A stretch of 64,000 nucleotides of DNA from Theocolax elegans (GCA_026168455.1 CM047426.1:65087238-65151237), one strand, 5' to 3'; shown: positions 1 to 11,116, numbered from the stretch's first letter. Notes: generated by a model not told the origin, from the sequence alone. A program made the numbers and translations.

Positions 1-268
1 CGGCACGTTTAGACGTGGTGTTTATTCCTTGCGTTATTTCTTCGAGTTCATTATCATCTGTAACTGGCGTACTTTGAGATTGCACCTCTTGTTTTGACTC
101 TAACTCGGCATTAGATAAGTCCAAAGGTGGATTTACAAGGCTAGGCATAATCGACCGATTTTTCAATGGTATAGGCGGTTCACACATATCCTCCACGATT
201 GATTCAACAGAAATCTCTGACGTACTCGGTTCTGCATGCTCCGTATTTTTATTAAGTTCTCTTTATTT
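1..268 (-). pseudogene. downstream pol fragment of gypsy-like element
   Basis: Read on the minus strand, this stretch stays open for about 80 codons to the window edge. It is acidic and rich in Ser, Pro and Glu, with no motif I recognise. It follows the RNase H remnant directly, where a gypsy pol would normally continue to integrase. It is therefore either a linker of that polyprotein or sequence brought next to it by deletion. Whether integrase follows cannot be seen, because the element leaves the window here. Confidence 0.4.
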
Positions 269-1877
269 TCATTTTGTTTTCTGTATCCGAGTCTTTTTGC
301 GATAGTGCTGGCATCCAAAGCAGCTTGTCCTTGTATTATGTCGGTAGATAATGAACAGGTGCACTCTTTGATCTTTTCTTCCTCTCGTAGCGATTACTGC
401 TAAACATTCCTTTTCAGTAGTTGAATAATTTGTTTCATGTTTATTTAAAGAGCGTGACATACGCTATTAGATATTCTTCCCCTGGTTCACCTTGACTTGA
501 GACAGCCCCAATTGCTATATCTGACGCAACTGTGGTCAGAATGAAAGGTTTTTCCAAATTTGCACATATGAGTGCAGGAGGTTCACATAACGCTTGTTTT
601 AACGTGTCAAAGGCAGACTTTTGAGTATCGCTCCATTCAAATTTCTTTCCCTTTTGCAGAAGTGCATTTAAAGGTTTAGCCTTTAAAGAAAAATCTTTTG
701 TAAATTCCTGTAGTAACTGGCTAATCCTAGGAAAGACCGTACATTAGTTATTGTTTTAGGAACTGAGAAATTCATTACACAGAAAGTCTTCTTTTTGTCT
801 GGTTCCACTCCAAATTCGCTAATTTTATGACATAAATAATTTACTTCAGATGTTAGAAATTCACACTTATCTGTTTGTAGTCTAAGGCCTGCAGCAGACA
901 GTCTCTCAAATACTTCAAGTAATTTTCCTTTATGTTCTTCCAATGTAAGGGCGAAAATAATATCATCTAAGTATACGAAGATTTCCACACCTTGTAATTC
1001 CATCATTATATAATCCATTAGTCGTTGAAAATCTGGTGAAAACCATTAGCCATATCAAGAACACTGAAGTATTTAAAAGTAGTCATGGTTTCTAAAATTT
1101 CGCCAATACTGGGTAATGAGTAAGCGTCGTCTATTGTTTTTTGATTTAACTTTCGATAATCAATAACTATACGGTAACGTCCGGTTCCGTCCTTTTCACT
1201 TTTCTTCGGAACTATCCATAAAGGAGAATTCCAAGGTGAAGATGAAGGTTGTATTACGCCGTCTTCCAATAATTTATTTATTTGTTTACAAACCTCTTAA
1301 TGTAACATGGGTGGGTACCTATATTGTTTTACATTGACAGGTATGTTATATGTAGTATTTATATGGTGTTTGACATAGGAAGTTGTAGATGGTTTATCCG
1401 TTTCAAGTTGGAACAGATAAGGATATTTTTTTATTATTTCCATTATTTGGCTCTTTTCTTGTTCCGTGTGATGTGGACGTGACAATTTTTCCATTAGTAT
1501 TTTTAACCTGCCTGCTAGATTTAAAGGATCACATACTTTTTCTATTCCCGAATGGAAAAAGTCTTCAGAGTCTCCCACATCGAAAGGTGTCAATTCTTGT
1601 AGAACTATCTCAATTTCCACTGGTTCAGTTTGAGTATTTATTGCCATGGTGTAACATATTCCCTTATTATTATTGACAGCAGCTTCTCTGATAAATACAC
1701 TAGGAACTGTAGGAACAAACTTCATATAAGCATCACCTTCTTTAGAATCTTTTATGACAGGTATTTTAATAAGTACACGAATACGAGCTGGCAGAGTAAA
1801 AATTTTATTTTCGTTTATTTTAAAACCATTACTGTTAAAAGATTTACATATTTTTTCTTTTTCATTTATGTTAGGCG
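269..1877 (-). pseudogene. gypsy-type reverse transcriptase and RNase H, broken
   Basis: Minus-strand remnant of a Ty3/gypsy pol. From 1877 down to 1297 comes the protease-RT linker and the start of RT, ending in a typical RQYRYPP-like motif. At 1269-1018 are the RT fingers/palm with the VPKK and YRKLN motifs. At 1018-683 is the palm with the catalytic YLDD box, followed by the RSFLGLASYYR thumb motif. At about 680-269 is RNase H, with an NYSTTEKECLAVIA signature. The segment normally lying between the two RT blocks (about 20-30 residues) is missing at 1018. Frameshifts also fall near 1915, 1290, 680 and 460. The family copies RNA to DNA for retrotransposition; this copy cannot make a continuous enzyme. 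Confidence 0.88.
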
Positions 1878-2184
1878 CTATTGGTTTTGGAAGGGGTAGA
1901 TCTTTAAGTTGAACAAATTCCTTAATCTGGTGTTATTAATAGAAAATCCTCTCTCCTCATCACTTTCTGTTATATTTTTATTTACAAAGAAAATTGGATC
2001 TATAGGTCTATTTGCTGTTACAAGAGTTCTTAGACCAAAATCTACTTTTACCTTTTCATTATTCAAAAATGGTTCTCCTAGAATTGCATCGTGATTAAAA
2101 GGCGATTCATCTGGCAATATATGAAATACATGTTTTGTACCAAGTATATCCATATCTATAGAAACTAAACTTTTAAGGGCATGG
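1878..2184 (-). pseudogene. C-terminal half of gypsy-type aspartic protease
   Basis: The minus-strand ORF starting at 2153 reads like the second half of a retroviral-type aspartic protease: a hydrophobic strand, then DAILGEPFL, which matches the ILG(R/K)DFL flap-end motif of gypsy proteases. The N-terminal half with the active site lies about 650 bp upstream on the minus strand (2860-3080). The gene is therefore split by AT-rich DNA. A frameshift near 1915 separates it from the RT part. Confidence 0.7.
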
Positions 2185-2860
2185 TCGAAAATTTAAAAAA
2201 AAATCAATTTATTTTTATTTTATAAACAAGTTCTAAATGTTACGTAGCATGTGCGTAAATAATGTTTAATATTATAAAACTTATGTGTCTACCTAATTTC
2301 AGCATTAGATAATCTTCAGTTAATGCAATAAGTCATGTATCTTAAACTTTTAAGCTAAATAATTCAAAAACTATTTTTTATACCTTTAAAACATTCCTTG
2401 CAGGATAATTTTTATTGTAGGCTCCTGAAATATTGCACACATCTTGAGGTACGTATGAATTATAAAGTTACACAGCCTTTTTTGTTTAAAATTAAATGTG
2501 ACATTTTTATTACTATTTTTTTAATGAAAAATCTGACATTTTTTAAGCAATTATTTAAACTAATTAGGTTTATCGAGCCAGAAAGTGCATTTTTCTAGAT
2601 AAATCTTATTCGCTGTGTAAAGTTTACGCTCTTATATGTATAATTTTTCCATCGGAGTCCTTTGATAACTTTTATCCTGCAAGGAGTTTTTTTTAATTTG
2701 TAACTGTTTTAGACCTATTTTGTTAAATATTTTAATAGTTTACATAATTTGGATGTTAGTAATCATCAATAAAGAATTTTTTTATAATATATTTGATAAA
2801 GATGACATTTCACATAATATTTTATAAAAATTACAAAAATATTTTTCTAACCATACTCTA
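2185..2860. repeat. AT-rich insert splitting the protease, with inverted repeats
   Basis: About 650 bp of AT-rich, noncoding DNA separates the two protease halves. Inside it, a 14-bp perfect inverted repeat, TCCTTGCAGGATAA at 2395-2408 and its complement at 2672-2685, delimits about 290 bp. That is the size and form of a small non-autonomous DNA element (MITE). I see no convincing target-site duplication next to the repeats. The outer limits of the insert are approximate. Confidence 0.45.
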
Positions 2861-3080
2861 TCCTTAATAGACTGAGAGGATATACCTGTTACAACCACAG
2901 TATCACGAAAGTTTACTTGTGTATCAGGTTTTAATATCTCTCGTCTGACCGCATTTATATTTGCACCAGAATTCAACACAAATAAACCTTCGCCTTGAAT
3001 TAAACAGTCTGTTTTTAATCGGACGACTGGTCCGGTGTTGTTTCCGGCGTGGTAAACTTTTGTACTTGTAGAAATTGTAC
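2782..3080 (-). pseudogene. N-terminal half of gypsy-type aspartic protease
   Basis: Directly after gag, in the -1 frame relative to it, the minus strand carries the start of an aspartic protease. The active-site motif reads LNSGANINA, where the family has D(T/S)GA, so the catalytic Asp is Asn. The reading frame runs on to about 2860 and then enters unrelated AT-rich sequence. The gag/-1/protease arrangement is usual for gypsy elements. The Asp-to-Asn change and the interruption both mean no active protease. Confidence 0.7.
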
Positions 3081-4436
3081 TTAAGCGCGTTGATTTTGAT
3101 AGTTGCTCGCCGCTGCGCTCTGGCGACGAGCACTTTCGTAGTTTAAATGCTCCTTCGCACTGGGTAAAGCTTGTACCTTTTCTGCGTGACGCGCTTTGGT
3201 CTGATTACTATTATCATCTGGTCCAAGGAAATGTGGTACTGGCATGTGTTTTGAATTTATAGATGGAGTACGCGGATAATAATTTTGAAAATAGTTAGAT
3301 GGTGGCATAAAGTAAGGTATAGGTGGACTTTGGTAATATGAGTATGGATTATAAATGGGAGGTATTGGCATATAATTATGTTGATATGGTTGTGGAAATG
3401 CCATTTGTTGCTCATACTCAGGTTTATATTGATAATTATAATTGTGATGTCCATAGGGAGAAAGAGGTCTATGATTTGGTTTTTTCAAAATACTGACTGG
3501 CTGTCCATGGTACTGTTGTGACTGAGCGTTACTGTTTGATTGAGTAGCGTAAATTAATTGCGGTGGAATTTGTACCTTACCATTTTTTCGTAATATGTGT
3601 ACGAGGGAACTCTGTGTCATTGTTATTATATTGATATGATATTCCTTGACGGTTATAGCTATTACTATCGTGATTATCATTTCTATACGGGGAAGCGTTA
3701 CGCCCGTATTTACATCAGGGTTAGCATGAGGCGAATTGCTTTGCATATAACGTATGTGTAAATGGTCTTGAGACGCACTTACGTGATATTTGTCTAGTTT
3801 AACTGCTGTTTCAAGAGCCGCATCGAGTGTTGCTGGGGCGGCTATGGCTAGACTAGCTCTCCATTCATCCGGTAACCGTCGAATAAAAACGTCCAATGCT
3901 AATACTTCTAATTGTGGTTTTTGATTTGTTTCCAAGTTTTTTCCTTCCAATGCATCCCGTACAGCAGCTTGAGCTGAACTTACTAAAGACGCTAGTCGTC
4001 CATGAAAATCCCGCACTCTTCCATTATTCCTCATGTAAGTATTCATTATATTTTGTACATAATAACCATAAGATTTTGTTGGTGCAAAGTGTGCCTTTAA
4101 ACGATCCTTTAATGCGTCTATATTTGCGAATGTGCGATTCGATATTGATTCTTGTGTTTTTCCCTTCAGTTTTGCTATTACGCTTCTCAAAAATAAATTT
4201 TCATGTACAGGTGGAATTAACTGTCTCCCATTTTCTACGTCTTGTATGAAGTCTTTTAATGGTATACTATTTCCATCAAAATATGGAATATGTACAGTTG
4301 CTGCCTGTAAAGTAAAACTTGTAGCTAAAGATGCTAATGTGTCTGTTGATGTATTTAAATGATCCATTATCTGTCGTGTACGATCAGCATCAAAATCTGC
4401 TAGTCTTTGTGGTTCTGGTGCTGTTGGATTAGCCAT
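3081..4436 (-). CDS. gag: gypsy/errantivirus-like gag polyprotein, decayed
   Basis: A 451-residue ORF on the minus strand starts at an ATG at 4436. The N-terminal 250 residues resemble the capsid region of insect gypsy/errantivirus-type Gag, with a YFDGNSIPLKDFI motif near residue 50 and an RRLPDEWR motif near residue 190. The C-terminal part is rich in Asn, Gln, Tyr and Pro and has no zinc knuckle, as is common in this lineage. About residues 245-285 (3700-3580) look shifted out of frame: an Asn-rich sequence that fits the rest better lies in another frame there, suggesting two compensating indels. Gag packages the element RNA. The ORF stays open, but the element is dead because pol is broken. 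Confidence 0.8.
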   Translation of the reverse strand: MANPTAPEPQRLADFDADRTRQIMDHLNTSTDTLASLATSFTLQAATVHIPYFDGNSIPLKDFIQDVENGRQLIPPVHENLFLRSVIAKLKGKTQESISNRTFANIDALKDRLKAHFAPTKSYGYYVQNIMNTYMRNNGRVRDFHGRLASLVSSAQAAVRDALEGKNLETNQKPQLEVLALDVFIRRLPDEWRASLAIAAPATLDAALETAVKLDKYHVSASQDHLHIRYMQSNSPHANPDVNTGVTLPRIEMIITIVIAITVKEYHINIITMTQSSLVHILRKNGKVQIPPQLIYATQSNSNAQSQQYHGQPVSILKKPNHRPLSPYGHHNYNYQYKPEYEQQMAFPQPYQHNYMPIPPIYNPYSYYQSPPIPYFMPPSNYFQNYYPRTPSINSKHMPVPHFLGPDDNSNQTKARHAEKVQALPSAKEHLNYESARRQSAAASNYQNQRA

Positions 4437-4714
4437 TATTGATGAAAATATGGTAAATTTAAGTTATACAAAAATATCTTGGATGTAACGTGATATACAT
4501 GACCAACATCAAGCGTGACTCTGAAAGCATAACCTACCAAGCGTTATGCGTTACATATGCTGTTGTATTCAACTCTAAAAATATTTATTGTTACAGCGTT
4601 ATCCGTACACTTTACTATATTGTCACGATATAAACCGTAACTCATTACATTAAAATATGTGTGACATAATTTATTAATAACGCTAACATCAAGGTAAGGA
4701 AACAACTAACGAGT
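4437..4714 (-). other. leader between LTR and gag of the minus-strand gypsy-like element
   Basis: Noncoding AT-rich DNA between the gag start and the primer-binding-like site. It has the position and size of a short 5' untranslated leader on the minus strand. I see no ORF or clear repeat in it. Confidence 0.4.
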
Positions 4715-4732
4715 CCCCACAAGCGATGCCAA
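4715..4732 (-). promoter_or_regulatory. primer binding site-like sequence
   Basis: On the minus strand, TTGGCATCGCTTGTGGGG follows a possible LTR end (CATAACA) by one base. A TGG-starting 18-mer next to an LTR end is where gypsy elements bind the 3' end of a tRNA primer. I did not identify the tRNA. Confidence 0.5.
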
Positions 4733-4733
4733 T

Positions 4734-5579
4734 TGTTATGATCCAACTCTTGAAGTCGGTGTCAGCAGGTATGTTTGCAAAACAATATATTTTTGTTTTT
4801 GCAGAAGACCAAGACCAAGATACCGTATGCGGCTCCTGAGTCTTTCTGTTAACTTTTACCTACCTTACGTTACTCCTAGCGTTATGTTTGGTTATTACTT
4901 TTTTTTTGTTAGAGGTTAAAAATAAATTTAATATAATTTTATTTTATTTTATTTTTTCTTTATTATTTTATTTTAAAGTTTCTTATTTTATACAATTTTG
5001 TTTTATTCTATACTTAACATTAAAATTTATGAGATACTTAATTTTTACACGACTATGTCGTGGCGAGAAGGTTGTTTTTTCTAAAATAAGTTCTTACTAT
5101 TATTCCAAACCGAAGGTCGCTGGGTTTGATAACAACGGGCGTTATTTTTGGGCGGGGTCCTCGTTCAAAATTTGGTCACGCTGGTGATTCCTACAGCGGG
5201 TCCCTGTTGATTATTAATCTACTATCGTCGGGGGTCCTCGACGGAGATCGTTGCTGGTGTTTCTGTGGGTATACTTCTTTATTTTACAAGATTTAGTGCT
5301 TCTTCTGAATTGGGGTTTCTATGCCCAAATACACACGTCTCATAAGCAAGGTTTGCACGCTCACGTCACTGTCGGGTTCTCTAGGCCCGAAGTCGGCACG
5401 ATGCAAAAGTCGAATCTGAGGAGTGCCGTCGTTGTGTGCATTTAAATAAACTTTTCCTGTAACACTTTTTGGTAGAGATATGATTGATCTAACCAATTAA
5501 CGTTGAGCGCGTATTAAGTGGTACATTAGAATTTTGCAATAACGCTGTTTCAGCATTATCGTGATTTCGGTTACTGACA
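4734..5579 (-). mobile_element. probable LTR of the minus-strand gypsy-like element
   Basis: On the minus strand this segment would start TGTCAGTAAC and end CATAACA, giving TG...CA termini and a length of about 846 bp. It abuts the primer-binding-like site and gag. The inner end is better supported than the outer end, which I placed at the best TG. No second copy of this LTR is in the window, so neither boundary can be confirmed. The ORFs inside it look spurious. Confidence 0.42.
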
Positions 5580-5756
5580 TCGTTTTCGTGATATTAAATG
5601 CGAAAGCGTTGGTAATACTCGGATATATAGATGTTCTAAAAATGAAAAATTATTATTATATTTAAATATATGTAACATTATATATGGATGTCTTATGGGA
5701 CATCACAAACGTACCCAAAACGGGTAAACACCTAGGTCAGATAATAGGTGACTAAG

Positions 5757-6530
5757 CCGTACAAATTGTAAATCGCACCTAATTTTGAGAACCGATTGGA
5801 AATACCCTGTAGAAAATAGAAAAAAAAATTGAGGTGTTAAAAATAATTTGACTGAGAGTTATTCCACCATAATAAAGGGAAATTTTTCAATTTTTAAAAA
5901 AAATGCTATTTTCAGATCCATTTATCTCAAAATCTATTGATTTTTTGAAAAAACATTAAATACAACTTGTATTCAAAATAATCTTTAGAACTTATCTACC
6001 CTGGTCACAATTCATAGTTTTAAAATCTCGAAAAGATAAGACACCCGGATTGGCGCTGATTAGATTATTGGCCAAGACCGCTGGTGAAAATTATGCCTCA
6101 TAACCTCAAAAAATCACTAATTTTCATGTATTTTAAGGCATAACTTTCACCAGCGGTCTTGGCCAATAATCTAACCATTGCCATTCGAAACCTCTTAAGA
6201 AATGTGATCTTTTGAGCGGTGTTAAATCAAAATCGATTGTGGCGTGGTCGTCTTTTTTAATAATCAATATTTCTGGGTGTCCTATCTGTTCGAGATTTTA
6301 AAATTAAGAATTGTAACCCGGATAGATAAGTTCTAAAGATTATTTTGAACAAAAGTTGTATGTAATGTTTTAAAAAAAAAACCAATAGATTTTGAGATAA
6401 ATGGATCTGGAAATAGTATTTTTTTAACTCTCAGTCAAATTATTATTATCACCTAAAAATTTTTTTCTATTTTCTGAAAGATATTTCCAGCCTGTTCTCA
6501 AAATTTGGTGCAATTCAAAATTTTCATCAT
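5757..6530. repeat. foldback (long inverted-repeat) element
   Basis: Two arms of about 300-380 bp face each other. The innermost 38 bp (6061-6098 against 6136-6173) are almost perfectly complementary, with one mismatch, around a 37-bp loop. The outer arms also pair but with many differences, for example GATCCATTTATCTCAAAATC near 5920 against its complement near 6395. The right arm has about 90 extra bases (6175-6270). It looks like a foldback MITE or an old hairpin insertion. It has no coding capacity. Weaker complementarity may continue out to about 5640 and 6600. Confidence 0.7.
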
Positions 6531-6595
6531 TCCACTTGACGTGATATAGCCACCATATATTGTAACGAATCAATGAAATATTTGATTATATTACA

Positions 6596-6614
6596 TGGCG
6601 CCCAACGTGCATGG
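6596..6614 (+). promoter_or_regulatory. primer binding site of plus-strand gag element
   Basis: TGGCGCCCAACGTGCATGG follows TTACA, a plausible LTR end. TGGCGCCCAACGTG is a widespread type of retroelement primer binding site. It marks the start of the internal region of the element whose gag begins at 7585. The matching LTR lies to the left and is confused with the foldback repeat, so I do not call its outer limit. Confidence 0.6.
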
Positions 6615-7584
6615 TGATTAGCGTTACGCGTATTATTAATAATTAATAGTCTTAGAATTTAATTTCTAATATTTAAAATTTTTCAATTTAGTCGATATAC
6701 GAGTTAAATTAAGAGATCTTATTTCGAGCATTTCGAGAGCGAGCGAGCGCATTGTTTACGTTTCGCGGTGATTCGCGGTGTTTACGCTTCAAATAATATT
6801 CGAATATTGTAACTTCTATACATTTCGAAAATATTCTTTTGAATCTTATATTATTTGAATTTTAAATCGATTTTTCTTTTCGTTTTAATTTTAGCGTATT
6901 GCGAATTTAATTATTTCGTGTTTTTTTATTATTTATTTGTTTATTTAAATAGTTATTAGCGACTCCGCGGAAAATAAAATTATTGTTTTTTTTAATAATT
7001 TTTCGTAAGCTGTATAATCGCAATTTAGGTTGATTTAGTCTATTTCGCGTGCGTGCGTGTAAGTGTGTGTGTGATATAAGCGGTAAATATAAGTATTGTA
7101 GCGTATCGCGGTACATGTAGGTATGTGTATGTAAGCGTGTGCGCAAATAAAGTAACTTAATTTATTTTTTTAAATTTAAATTTAATTTAAATTTTTTATT
7201 GTTATTATAAAGTATTAAAATAATTTTTATAGCGTTTCTTCGCAATTTAAAATTTTGTTTTTTTTTAAATAATTATTATCTTTAAACAATTTGTTTTAAT
7301 TTCTTTCAAATTTCTTTGTATATTAAATTTGCTAATTCAATTTAATTCTATTTTTTTTTGTAAACAATCGGAAAATTTATTTTAACAAGTTGCAGATTTG
7401 TGAGATTTTGTTTTTTTTTTACAAATTAGTTGTTTTTAATATTAAATTTAAGCGAATTTGCGTATAATTTAATAACGATTTGCAATTATTTTGTAATTTG
7501 TTCGATAAATTTTTTTTAATTGTGAGAATTTATTTTGTCAATAAGGCCTAAAATTTAAATTTTATTTAATTTTTATAATTCAAA
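6615..7584 (+). other. AT-rich leader of the plus-strand gag element
   Basis: About 970 bp of AT-rich DNA with long T and A runs, lying between the primer binding site and the gag ATG. No ORF in it looks real. Its place fits an untranslated leader; I see no repeat structure. Confidence 0.5.
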
Positions 7585-9762
7585 ATGGCGTGTATGAACG
7601 AGTGTGATTTCGATCGAACGTACGGAGTCGAGATCCAAGGATGGATTTTGAATCTAACAAGCGATCAATTCGATTCTGTACTTGATCAGCTAGAATTGAC
7701 GCGTGACGTATATAGGTGCTTACGCGGCGATTATACAGCCGCGGATTTCGTCCAGTCAACTGGTGACGATGATTTAGTTTCGCGGACTCGTCGCGAACAA
7801 AGACTCTGCACCGTTTTGAAACATGCGAAATTTAGCGCAGAAGCGCAAGTACAGATTGCGCACAGACAATTTGAAAACCTTAATCAAGCGGATGAGAGCG
7901 GATTCTCTCCGCTTGCCAATAGTTCGAAGTCAAATGACAATCAACATGCCGATTCCGATGCGGAATCGCAACATAGCGAGGTTAACGCGGGAAATATCGT
8001 GGGAAACCTTGCGGTAAACGCGGCGGAAAACACCGCCGAAAATAATTTTATATCAAATTTTGAATTGACTTCGATAAAAACGCTTAACACAACTATACCG
8101 GTAAGACCAATTCCTACCATTTCGACCGCGATGATAACGACCGCTACTACAACTACGTACTCGACGACGCAAGCAGCGAGTACGCATTTACAATCAAGAA
8201 GTGCGATACCAAAAACGGTATTTTCTTCAAAAGAAAATAATAAAATAGATAATGATATCGTTTTATGTGCATTAGCTAATGGCGCAGTCTACAACGCTCC
8301 AAGGGGTTTAGCCCTGGAGTTTAGTAGAACGCAATCGCTTGCCTTCCAACAAGAGAAGGAGTTGAATTCTCTAAGGCAGCAATTAGCGGATTTTGCGACG
8401 AGTACGCAGCTTCCGACGCAAACGTCAATTGCGACGGAAAAGCAGCGGAAAAATCGCAAAAGTGTAAATTTTCAGGATACGTTTAATTTAAATTACTTTG
8501 AAGCTGATAAGTATCCGCAAGCACCTCAAGCGTCAACGCACACACAATCGGAAATTAATTCGGATCCACGTTTGAACGCAAACGCTCCGTGTTTTCCGAC
8601 TCTCACATTTAGCGACATACGTCAGTATTCGTCTCAGCCAGTTCCTGCGGATTGGCATGAGTCTGAAAGGGGGGGGGCGAATGTGCCTGTAGTTACGAGT
8701 GATCAACTTCCGCAACTCTTGTCGAATAAGTCGACGAGAGCGCCTACACAGTCACATGACGTAGGTCGCACTGTTCGCCAGTGGAATATTAAGTTTTCCG
8801 GCGAAAAACACGAAAGCATCGAAGAATTTATTCAGCGCATAGAAGAATGTCGCAAGTTAGCGCATGTTTCCGACGCGGATTTACTGAATGCTTTCTCGGA
8901 TTTGTTAACTGTCGTAGCGCTACATTGGTATCGCCAATCACGGAAAGATTGGAATACTTGGGCTGATTTTTGCAATGCTGCTCGACGATGTTATGGCGTT
9001 GAGCAGAACTTTCAGCAGCTCTTAATGGCGGAAGCGCAAGCACGCAAGCAGGGTAGAGAAGAGCCTGTTCGTGATTACATTTTCAGCTTGTTAACCATAT
9101 TTAGCAGAATGAATGCGCCTCCGAGTACGCAGTTTCAGCTAGACATGTTGTATGCTAACATGTTGCCGTCTGTTCGGAAGTTAGTTACGAAAGAAAAGGT
9201 TACAAGCGTCGATAGGCTTGTGCAGCTAGCTCGTCAGGCGGAAGAGCTTATCGAGGAAGAGCGGAATTTTCCCGCGCCTCCACCGCCAGAAAAGAGCGTT
9301 CTGCCTTCTGTGGCTTATAAGCAGCCAGATGCCAGAGTTAAGAACGGCGGAAAATCTGCTAGCGATGATGCTACGGTAAAAGTAGCGAGTATTGCAAAAC
9401 CTATAATGGAAAATTTGGCCAAACTCTTAGAGAAGATGCTAGATGAGAGATTTAGCAAATATGCGAATTCTTTTGCGAATTTCGCCAATAAGAAAGGTCA
9501 AACCGCGCGTAATTTTCATAAACCAGGTACGCCGAAAGAAGCAAAGAATGTTTCTGGTAAGCCATCTGGCGTAATTAGTACCGAGAGGAAAGATGACGGT
9601 AAAAATAAATCATCCAATACTAATGGAAAATCCGCGCGTAGTCGCAACCGCGATAAGAAAGCAGGTCCCAAGGAGCGTGTGTACTGCTATCGCTACGGTT
9701 GGCCCGGGTATATCAAGACGGATTGTCCTGAGTGCTCGGGAAACGAGAAAAGGGGCGAATAA
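7585..9762 (+). CDS. gag: large retrotransposon Gag, copy 1 (725 residues)
   Basis: This 725-residue ORF has an ATG after the AT-rich leader (context aaaATGgcg). Residues 1-90 form an unfamiliar N-terminal domain. Residues 130-390 are low-complexity, rich in Ser, Thr, Asn and Ala. Residues 397-560 match the retrotransposon Gag core, with KFSGEKHESIEEFI, then LHWYRQSRKDWNTWADF, then an Arg/Lys-rich stretch. Residues 575-700 are basic. A zinc-knuckle remnant near residue 699 reads CYRYGWPGYIKTDC, so the second Cys and the His of CX2CX4HX4C are both Tyr. Gag would coat element RNA. No protease, RT or integrase follows. The gene is long for a gypsy Gag and is followed by noncoding tail rather than pol. 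Confidence 0.85.
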   Translation: MACMNECDFDRTYGVEIQGWILNLTSDQFDSVLDQLELTRDVYRCLRGDYTAADFVQSTGDDDLVSRTRREQRLCTVLKHAKFSAEAQVQIAHRQFENLNQADESGFSPLANSSKSNDNQHADSDAESQHSEVNAGNIVGNLAVNAAENTAENNFISNFELTSIKTLNTTIPVRPIPTISTAMITTATTTTYSTTQAASTHLQSRSAIPKTVFSSKENNKIDNDIVLCALANGAVYNAPRGLALEFSRTQSLAFQQEKELNSLRQQLADFATSTQLPTQTSIATEKQRKNRKSVNFQDTFNLNYFEADKYPQAPQASTHTQSEINSDPRLNANAPCFPTLTFSDIRQYSSQPVPADWHESERGGANVPVVTSDQLPQLLSNKSTRAPTQSHDVGRTVRQWNIKFSGEKHESIEEFIQRIEECRKLAHVSDADLLNAFSDLLTVVALHWYRQSRKDWNTWADFCNAARRCYGVEQNFQQLLMAEAQARKQGREEPVRDYIFSLLTIFSRMNAPPSTQFQLDMLYANMLPSVRKLVTKEKVTSVDRLVQLARQAEELIEEERNFPAPPPPEKSVLPSVAYKQPDARVKNGGKSASDDATVKVASIAKPIMENLAKLLEKMLDERFSKYANSFANFANKKGQTARNFHKPGTPKEAKNVSGKPSGVISTERKDDGKNKSSNTNGKSARSRNRDKKAGPKERVYCYRYGWPGYIKTDCPECSGNEKRGE

Positions 9763-11116
9763 ATAAGGTCCCTATCGCCCCAATTATTAGTGAGACCTCT
9801 GATGTGGATGAAATTCCATCAGTAATTGCGCAAACGGGGAAAATGCCCTCGCCTTTGCCTGTCGGAATTGACAGACAATCAGCGGAAAAACGTGTTTGCG
9901 ATTCTCGCGCTGGAACGCCAGTTGAGGAAGGAACTCTACAGTCTACTCGCTGGTGGCTGCAGATCGGAATCGGTGGATTCGAACGTGTCATCCTGGTGTT
10001 GTGCTGGTGACCCAGTGAACCGGTGATAGTTTATTCGGCGACGACGCAGCCCAGGAAGCTAAAGGAGAGTAGCGACCACGCAGACTTCGCACTGGTGAGG
10101 GAAAGATGATCAGCCAGCGTTGCTCACGCACTGTAAGATGACGAAAATTGTGAGTCTAGCGCTTCTCTTCTCTCTTTATTTATTCGCGTATCGACCTGCG
10201 ATCCCGCGTGCAGCGGCACGCGTGTATTATCTCTTTTCGACAATATACTCTTGTTTTTTTATTTTAAAGTAAACATCGTGTTTCTATTCTTATTGTTTGT
10301 TCTTTTATTTCGTTCGCGTTCGCTAAGTAAAGGATACCGCCGCCTCGGCCGTGTCTTATAGACAAAGTATTATTACTGAGCGGCTGGATCGCGTAGTGAG
10401 ACTATTGTTTTTAACGGTAGTCAGTTGTTATTATTTTATTATTATCATAAAAATAGCAAAACCGTTACAATATTATTCAGGCCAGTCAATTCGGACCAAA
10501 TCTTGCGGGGCCATGTCACCGATTTTATCGTCAATATTTTTATTAAAAGAATTTTAAAAAAAAAAGTGCCTAGCCAATCTTTAGATTCTTAAAAGCCTCG
10601 GCTTTCAGTTAGAATTTCACAAAGTTTTAATAAAAAATTGCAAAATTAGGCTATTTTAGGAGCTCTCCTAAGCTGCTTTTTAATATTTTTCAACAAACTC
10701 AACGTAGATGGGCAAATTCCGTCCTCTAAAGGTTAAGGTTTAAATGTATACAACAATGTGACAGCATACATTTATTTTCTTAATAGTATTTTTATGAAAA
10801 ATTCAGACACATTTACAAAAAAAGTCATATAATGTTTATAGGGTAACGTGGATCCCCCTGGAAGCTTAATCCATGAAAAATGGGCAATAATCAAAAATGT
10901 GCTAAAATGTCTACTTTGACTCTCTATAACTTAAAAATAATGGCCCCGAAAAAGTCTGAAAAAATTCAGGAACTACTGGACACTCTAAACTATTCCACCT
11001 TATAGCAATATTATTTTTTTTCTCTTCGATTTCACAGAGAACCACCATACATAGGAGACGACCAAAAAGTCGTCAAATATAGAACGAAACAGTAAGAACA
11101 CCCAAAAAACCTGACT
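9763..11116 (+). repeat. 3' tail of gag unit, copy 1
   Basis: About 1.35 kb after the gag stop, repeated at 11958-13300 with many small indels. It begins with a short GC-rich part that can be read in two frames but has no known motif. Next comes an LTR-like AT-rich stretch with a long T run, and then a conserved block (about 10560-11107) containing the hairpin GACGACcaaaaaGTCGTC. Part of that block (10915-11060) recurs in inverted form at 50820-50960. The tail ends abruptly by joining gag copy 2 at 11117. Confidence 0.6.

Noticed and set aside
9732..10026. ORFs overlapping and following the gag stop as a possible protease
   Set aside because: No D(T/S)G motif or other pol signature in any frame; repeated in the copies only because the DNA is duplicated.
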